Assembly (NCBI GenBank): GCA_037176725.1
Contig: JAZBRS010000037.1
Location: 12,542,001 to 12,606,000, forward strand
Source: Posidonia oceanica
Taxonomy: Eukaryota > Streptophyta > Magnoliopsida > Alismatales > Posidoniaceae
Direction of reading: 5' to 3'
DNA: 64,000 bases
The notes beneath the pieces are model-generated. The model was not told where the DNA came from. It was given only the letters and a program-made list of their open reading frames with translations, and did no database searches. A program made the position numbers and the translations under genes. This document shows positions 59,201-64,000 of this stretch, one piece after another. Positions within the stretch are counted from its first letter, which is position 1; each line of letters begins with the position of its first letter.

Positions 59201-62137
59201 TTTCTAAAAGGCTGAGAAGCAACACAGGATGAAAAGAAGACTAAGGGAGCAAGAATATACCTGTTTCCGTGGCTGGGATGTCCTCCCGACGCAGGTGGCT
59301 TCAGAGGTCGCCGGTGGAACTCGTCCGGTCGCTGTGGATGCTGTCTGCTGCTCGCGAGGACTGGGATCGACTCAGAGTGACCCTCCGGAGCTTCCTGGAT
59401 GGTTGGACAGCTGCTGCGAAGACCGGCGAAAGATCTGACTGATCGTGGGTTCACAGAGGCAGCCGGAGGTCGGGGGGACTGTTTGCTGCACGCCGGACTA
59501 GATGGGACCCTCCGGGTGGTTGCTGGAGGGCTGAGGAGTGTAGCTGGATGCTCGGAGAAGGTTTCTGGTACGAGTGGAGGGGAATTTGAGGTCTGGGTTG
59601 ATTTCTGACAGAAATAAGGTTAAGTGTTTGAAGTGGAGTTTAAGGTCTGTGGTGGATGATTTGGTTTGATGTCGGAGGCTCTGGAAAGGTGGATGTCTGG
59701 TGGATTATTGGGTGGAGTTTGGAAGGAAGCAGCGGGCTGTGGTGAGGGGAATTGTCTGGTGGGTTGGAGTTGGGTTGCTGTGGGTGTTCGGAATGGTTTG
59801 AAGGTGTTTCGGGTGGTGGAATGGCTGTAGGAAGATGAGGGGAAATGGCTGTGTGCTGGGTGAGTTTGGGGAAGGAATTAGGAGAAGGATGAAGGCTAGG
59901 AAGGGTGTTGGTTAGCTGGGAATGGAAGAAGGGCGTTTGCTGAACTTTTCAGAGAAGAAAAGGGGAGAATTGGGTGTGGGGATCGGTCTGAAGTGGGGGC
60001 TTCTCTCCGAGATGCAAGGGTGGCTCTCAAACACTCTCCTCTACTCTCTCTTCACTCTGGAATTGGATGAAATGCCCAGGAGAAGGGAGGCTGCACTGGT
60101 GGAAGGAAAGTCCGGACTCTGGTCTGATCCTCTTCTCGCACTGGTTCGCTCTCTCCTTAGTTCTCTCTGATTGCCTCCCTCTGCTCTCCTGGATTGAAGG
60201 AGGAACGGGCTAAAAAAAAAGAGGAGGAGGAGACTGCTGGGCGCGAGCCAGTGGTTTGAATTCCACCGGCGTCACTGCAGCTGAAGGGACCAGCAGCCGG
60301 CGAGATGACAGGCACTTGATGCCTCCCAGAATCGGTGCTGAGATAGAAGAGAGGCGGCGAGTTCTGTAGACGATAAGATGGAGGCTCGAATTTGAACAAA
60401 GGAGGGAATGCTGTAGTCGCGAGCTCGCGGGAAGAAAAATCGGTGGAGAGAAACACAGAGGAGGAGAGGAAGAAGAGGGAGGAAAGGGAAGCGGGCCGGA
60501 CTGCTGCGGGCCGAGAAAAAGAAAGAAAAAAAGGAAAAAAGAAGAAACAGGCCGGATTGAGCCCAGTAAGGAAAGAAAGAAAGAAAGAAAGAAAGAAGGA
60601 AGAAAGAAAGAGAGGGTAGAATGGGGAAATAAAATAGGTGAAAATAAACTAAAAATAAATAAAAATATTAGAAGAGTTTTGCTGTAGATTAGGATTTTAA
60701 TTAAGATTTTTGATGGTTATTTTGAGTTGATTAATGTGTTTTGGGCTTGATTAGGGTTTTAGGGTTTTGGTTTTGTTTTTAATTGGTTTTCACTTGTTTA
60801 AATGTTTGTTAATCCCTTTTTAAATTATTTTAAAAATTTTATTTCTTTTGTTGGACACTTAGGATATTAATTAGGATTTTTTTTGGATTTATTTTCCCAT
60901 TAATCAGGGTTAGTTTTATGTTTTCAAGTTGTAGTCTTCTTAGGGTTTTTCCTTCTTAAATCTTTTAAGTTATGTTTGGATTTTTATTTATCGTTTTTTT
61001 TTCTTGAAGTTTTTAGTTGGATTTTTTCTGGTTTAATAGAGTGTCTTTTAGGCTTTTCAGATGTGTTTTCCTTTTCTTTTTAAATTAAGTTTTTAACTTG
61101 TTTTTCTTGTGTTTACTAGGTTAAGTCCTTTGCCTTTTTTAATTATTTGTTTTAATGTTTGATTTTTAATTCTCCTTTTTAGGGTTTGTTTTTTAATTCT
61201 TCTGATGGGTTATTACCTTTGGTGGGTTTTGATTTTGTTTTAGCTTTTTTCCTGATTTTTCAGTGTTTTCTTTTGATTTGTTTTGCATTTTTTAGTTTGC
61301 ATGTTTAGTCTTCTTTTTAGCTTGCTTAAGTTAAGTTTAAGTTGTTAATTGCTTGTTTAACATTTTTTAATTGTTTTTCTTAGGGTACTGATTTGTTTGT
61401 CTTATGTTTTGAGATTTTACAGATTTTTATGGGTTTTTGTGGATTTTTGCAAAAGGGAGAAAAGGGAAAAGAGAAGGAGGAAAAAAAATGGAATAAAAAG
61501 GGGAATAAAAGGAAAAAGGTAGGTTGGAGGAAAACGATTTTTAAAAATTCAGAAAAAGTGTTAAAAATAAAGTAAAAATAGGGATAGGATAGAGGAAGGA
61601 TAGAAGCACAGAGGGGGCCCACAGCCAGACCAGAAAAAGGATCAGAAAGGGATGAAAAGAGAGATGATAATCAGGAGAGAGAGAGGAGAGAGAAAATGAT
61701 AATCCCGGAGAGAGAAAAGGATAATTTGGGTGAAAGAGGGTCCTAATGGTCTTAGAATGGGGTGAAAATTGGTGGGTGGGTAGTCTAGGTTTTGAAGTCT
61801 TGGGTCTGAAATTTTGGTTTGATTCTAAGGAGGTTTTGGAGGGGTTTCAAGGCATAGAAAAAGGGTAGTTTCACCTAAGTTTTCTAGGGTTTTTGGGAAT
61901 GGGTCAGGCTTGGAAAATCCTAGGTTTTTGGGTAGGTTTGTTGAGTGGATAGTGGTGGGTTTTCCTATGAATTTTGGTTAGGTTCAGAGGTTGGGAAGGG
62001 GGGTAAAGGTTTAGGCCAAAATGGGCTGATTTTGAAGGGTTGAGAGGAGGGTTAGGGTTAGGGTTTGGTTGGGGTTTGATCCAGCAATCAACCAGAGGGC
62101 TCCAAAGGTCCAAGCCTGCCAAGATGGGGTGTCAACA
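56212..62137 (-). repeat. Element E 3' LTR (5.93 kb)
   Basis: In element orientation it runs from TGTTGACACCCCATCTTGGC (62137) to GGGATCGCTACA (56212). It aligns with LTRs A and D, with a shorter TCGTTTTGCG array (56820-57070), a GAAA run (60568-60606), the ACAGTG hairpin (58810-58841), a donor-like GTATGT (57527-57532), the U5 block (56500-56580) and the PBS-like motif (56327-56338). A polypurine tract rather than a PBS lies beside it, so it is the 3' copy. Confidence 0.93.
60568..60606 (-). repeat. GAAA microsatellite in LTR E
   Basis: GAAA units, counterpart of 14985-15020 in LTR A. Confidence 0.85.
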
Positions 62138-62300
62138 GATGCCCCTCCCTGAGCGAGGGCAAGCGGAGCGCGGCCGCTGCTCAGGGTTGACAAGACACCC
62201 CATCTGACCGGCGGGAGCAGCGGGTTGCTATGGGCGTGAGCTACTTATTCGGCGGATGCACCGAAGATCGTAGCCCGTTGCCGCAATGCAAAATGCCAGT
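62138..62300 (-). promoter_or_regulatory. Element E polypurine tract and pre-LTR conserved block
   Basis: On the minus strand the tract reads CTCAGGGAGGGGCATC (62138-62153) before the LTR. Further upstream lie AGATGGGGTGTC (62194-62205), a perfect 12-bp complement of the LTR start, and the GCGGCAACGGG / TTCGG...CCGAA block shared with C (37511-37620). Confidence 0.82.
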
Positions 62301-62694
62301 GCAGATGGATGCTGTGCTGTGTGTATGCATGCTGATGTGAGTGTAATGCAAGAGTTAGTATAAAAGTTAGTGCAGCCAGAAGAAAATGCTGATGCTGCGC
62401 AAGTGATACAGGTGATGCTAAAATGACATGCAGTGCTAGCTAAGAAAGTGCAGAGATGATGCAAGAAAATGGTAAAAAGGCGCGATGTGGTGCAAATGTC
62501 TGGCAGGGAAGGCAGGCTTGCACGACAAAGCGAGGGGAAACAGGGTGCAGCTGGTCCCCGCCCGGGGAGCAAGCTAGCAGGAAAGAAGGGAGCGAGGGGA
62601 GAGAGGCCAACTCTCCCATCGCAGAAAGGGGGTGCGTGATCTCGTCTTCCTGGGACAAGGTCACGCCGAAAAGGAGAAAAAAAATGATAAGGTG
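62301..62694 (-). other. Element E 3' region, unstructured part
   Basis: GCATT-like simple sequence (minus strand), similar to C 37262-37510, then a stretch including GGTGACC-like G-rich blocks. No gene is supported. Confidence 0.55.
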
Positions 62695-63680
62695 ACGGGC
62701 TTATCGTCCGGATAGTTTACGGTCCTATCAACCGGGAGCGACAGTTTACGGTCCTGTCAACCGGAGCAGTTGTGAGTGATAGTTACTGGATATCAGCCGT
62801 ATAACATGGTTGTGGGTGATAGTTTAGGAGTATCAGCCTAACGACAGTTTACGGTCCTGTCAACCGGTGGATAGTTTACAGACCTATCAACTGGAGGATA
62901 GTTTACAGTCCTATCAACTGGAAACCCACAAACCATGAGTGATAGTTACTGGATATCAGCCGTATAACGCAATGCCGGATAGTTTACAGTCTATCATCTG
63001 GAACGACAGTTTACGGTCCTGTCAACCGGCGGATAGTTTACAGTCCTATCAACTGGAGGATAGTTTACAGTCCTATCAACTGGAAACAGCATTGCGAGGG
63101 ACAGTTACTGGATGTCGGCCGTATAACATCATTGCGCGTGGTAGTTTACAGTCCTACCAACTGGTGGATAGTTTACAGACCTATCAACTGGAGCGACAGT
63201 TTACGGTCCTGTCAACCGGCGGATAGTTTACAGACCTATCAACTGGAAACGCGCGATGATGAGGGATAGTTACTGGATATCAGCCGTATAATGCAATTGC
63301 GGGATAGTTTACAGTCTATCATCTGGAACGACAGTTTACGGTCCTGTCAACCGGCGGATAGTTTACAGACCTATCAACTGGAGGATAGTTTACAGTCCTA
63401 TCAACTGGAAACCGCAATTGCAAGGGACAGTTACTGGATGTCAGCCGTATAACGTAATTGCACGCGGTAGTTTACAGTCCTACCAACTGGAGCGACAGTT
63501 TACGGTCCTGTCAACCGGTGGATAGTTTACAGACCTATCAACTGGAAAAGTGCAATTACGAGGGACAGTTACTGGATGTCAGCCGTATAACACAACTGCG
63601 GGCCAACCATGGATCGGCCAGAAGATAGTTTAGGTTATCAGCCTGAGAGTGATTGATTGTTGATAGTTTCGGATATCAGC
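62695..63680 (-). repeat. Covarying hairpin array in element E 3' region
   Basis: About 25 short inverted repeats. On the plus strand the main class is GATAG-TTTACAGAC-CTATC, with variants GACAG-TTTACGGTC-CTGTC (62740-62758) and GGTAG-TTTACAGTC-CTACC (63140-63158). A second class is GATA-GTTACTGGA-TATC (62941 onward) with GACA-GTTACTGGA-TGTC (63101, 63426). Arms change together while loops persist. Higher-order units of about 160-190 bp, each ending in a GTTACTGG...CCGTATAAC motif, are repeated four times or more. Confidence 0.9.
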
Positions 63681-63749
63681 CTAGCACGAGTGATTGATTG
63701 ATTGATAAGAGGGGGCAAGATCATGATGAGAATGATAAGATGTCGGACT

Positions 63750-64000
63750 TATCGGCCGGCAAAGAGGGGATGAGGTAGTGATGAGAAATTAAGCTAAAGA
63801 GGGGGGTGAGATCATGATGAGAAGTTAAGCTAAAGAGGGGGATGAGATCATGATGAGAAATTAAGCTAAAGAGGGGGATGAGATCATGATGAGAAATTAA
63901 GCTAAAGAGGGGATGAGATCATGATGAGAAGTTAAGCTAAAGAGGGGGATGAGATCATGATGAGAAATTAAGCTAAAGAGGGGATGAGATCATGATGAGA
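63750..64000. repeat. ~36-bp tandem repeat at right edge
   Basis: About seven units of AATTAAGCTAAAGAGG followed by GGGATGAGATCATGATGAG, nearly identical and varying in a G-run. It continues past the window. Confidence 0.9.

Larger units (their letters stand above)
56212..64000 (-). mobile_element. Element E: A-family element in reverse, 3' part only
   Basis: Reading right to left: 3' non-coding region (64000 to 62153), polypurine tract, 3' LTR (62137 to 56212). It is inserted in D's linker; CCAGC (56207-56211) is the expected left target duplication. The rest of E lies beyond the right edge. Confidence 0.9.

Noticed and set aside
1..64000. Host protein-coding genes
   Set aside because: Every long reading frame with recognisable domains belongs to gag-pol or the element C cargo; remaining open frames are antisense shadows or repeat-driven.

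Overview
The window is plant nuclear DNA made up entirely of nested LTR retrotransposons; I found no host gene. The polyproteins belong to Ty3/gypsy, Tat/Ogre-like (non-chromovirus) lineage: gag with a C-x2-H-x4-H-x4-C knuckle, a D-N-G-S protease, a YVDD reverse transcriptase, a degenerate RNase H followed by a second RNase H (FDGA / NNEAEYEA / HGDAM / NAYADAL), an integrase with an HHCC finger and GPF-type tail, and no chromodomain. LTRs are 3.2 kb or about 5.9 kb, and primer-binding sites of the TGGYGACTCYGCTRGGGA type follow them. This fits a flowering plant with Ogre/Tat-rich heterochromatin; the species cannot be read from the sequence.

Layout. (A) 1-16549, minus strand: a nearly intact element whose 3' end lies off the left edge, with a 5' LTR at 10730-16549 and one gag-pol frame (9396 down to 619) broken by only two stop codons. 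A sits in the LTR of (B), an old plus-strand element with only gag: LTR remnant 16550-16909, gag start 18067-18843, gag remainder 40855-42529, then 3.5 kb of structured non-coding DNA. (C) 18844-40849, plus strand, is a whole element inserted in B's gag (target duplication CACCC/CACCT); it has two 3.2-kb LTRs, a decayed gag-pol and an extra plant-mobile-domain/DUF7745-like gene downstream of integrase. (D) 46025-56211, plus strand, shows a 5.96-kb LTR, leader and gag, cut by (E), 56212-64000, minus strand, of the same LTR family as A and D, which runs off the right edge.

Inferred order: B first; C and A inserted into B; D abuts B's 3' region; E inserted into D. Most breaks that can be aligned in B and D are CAG-to-TAG changes, as expected from long-term cytosine methylation.

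The most interesting signal is not protein-coding. The 3' non-coding regions of B, C and E carry arrays of short hairpins whose two arms change together (GATAAG/CTTATC, GATAGG/CCTATC, GATAG/CTATC, GACAG/CTGTC, GGTAG/CTACC) while loops stay constant within a class. With larger two-tier hairpins, a conserved block before the polypurine tract and a conserved leader block, this suggests a selected RNA or DNA structural module shared by diverged families and, to my knowledge, not a standard annotated feature.
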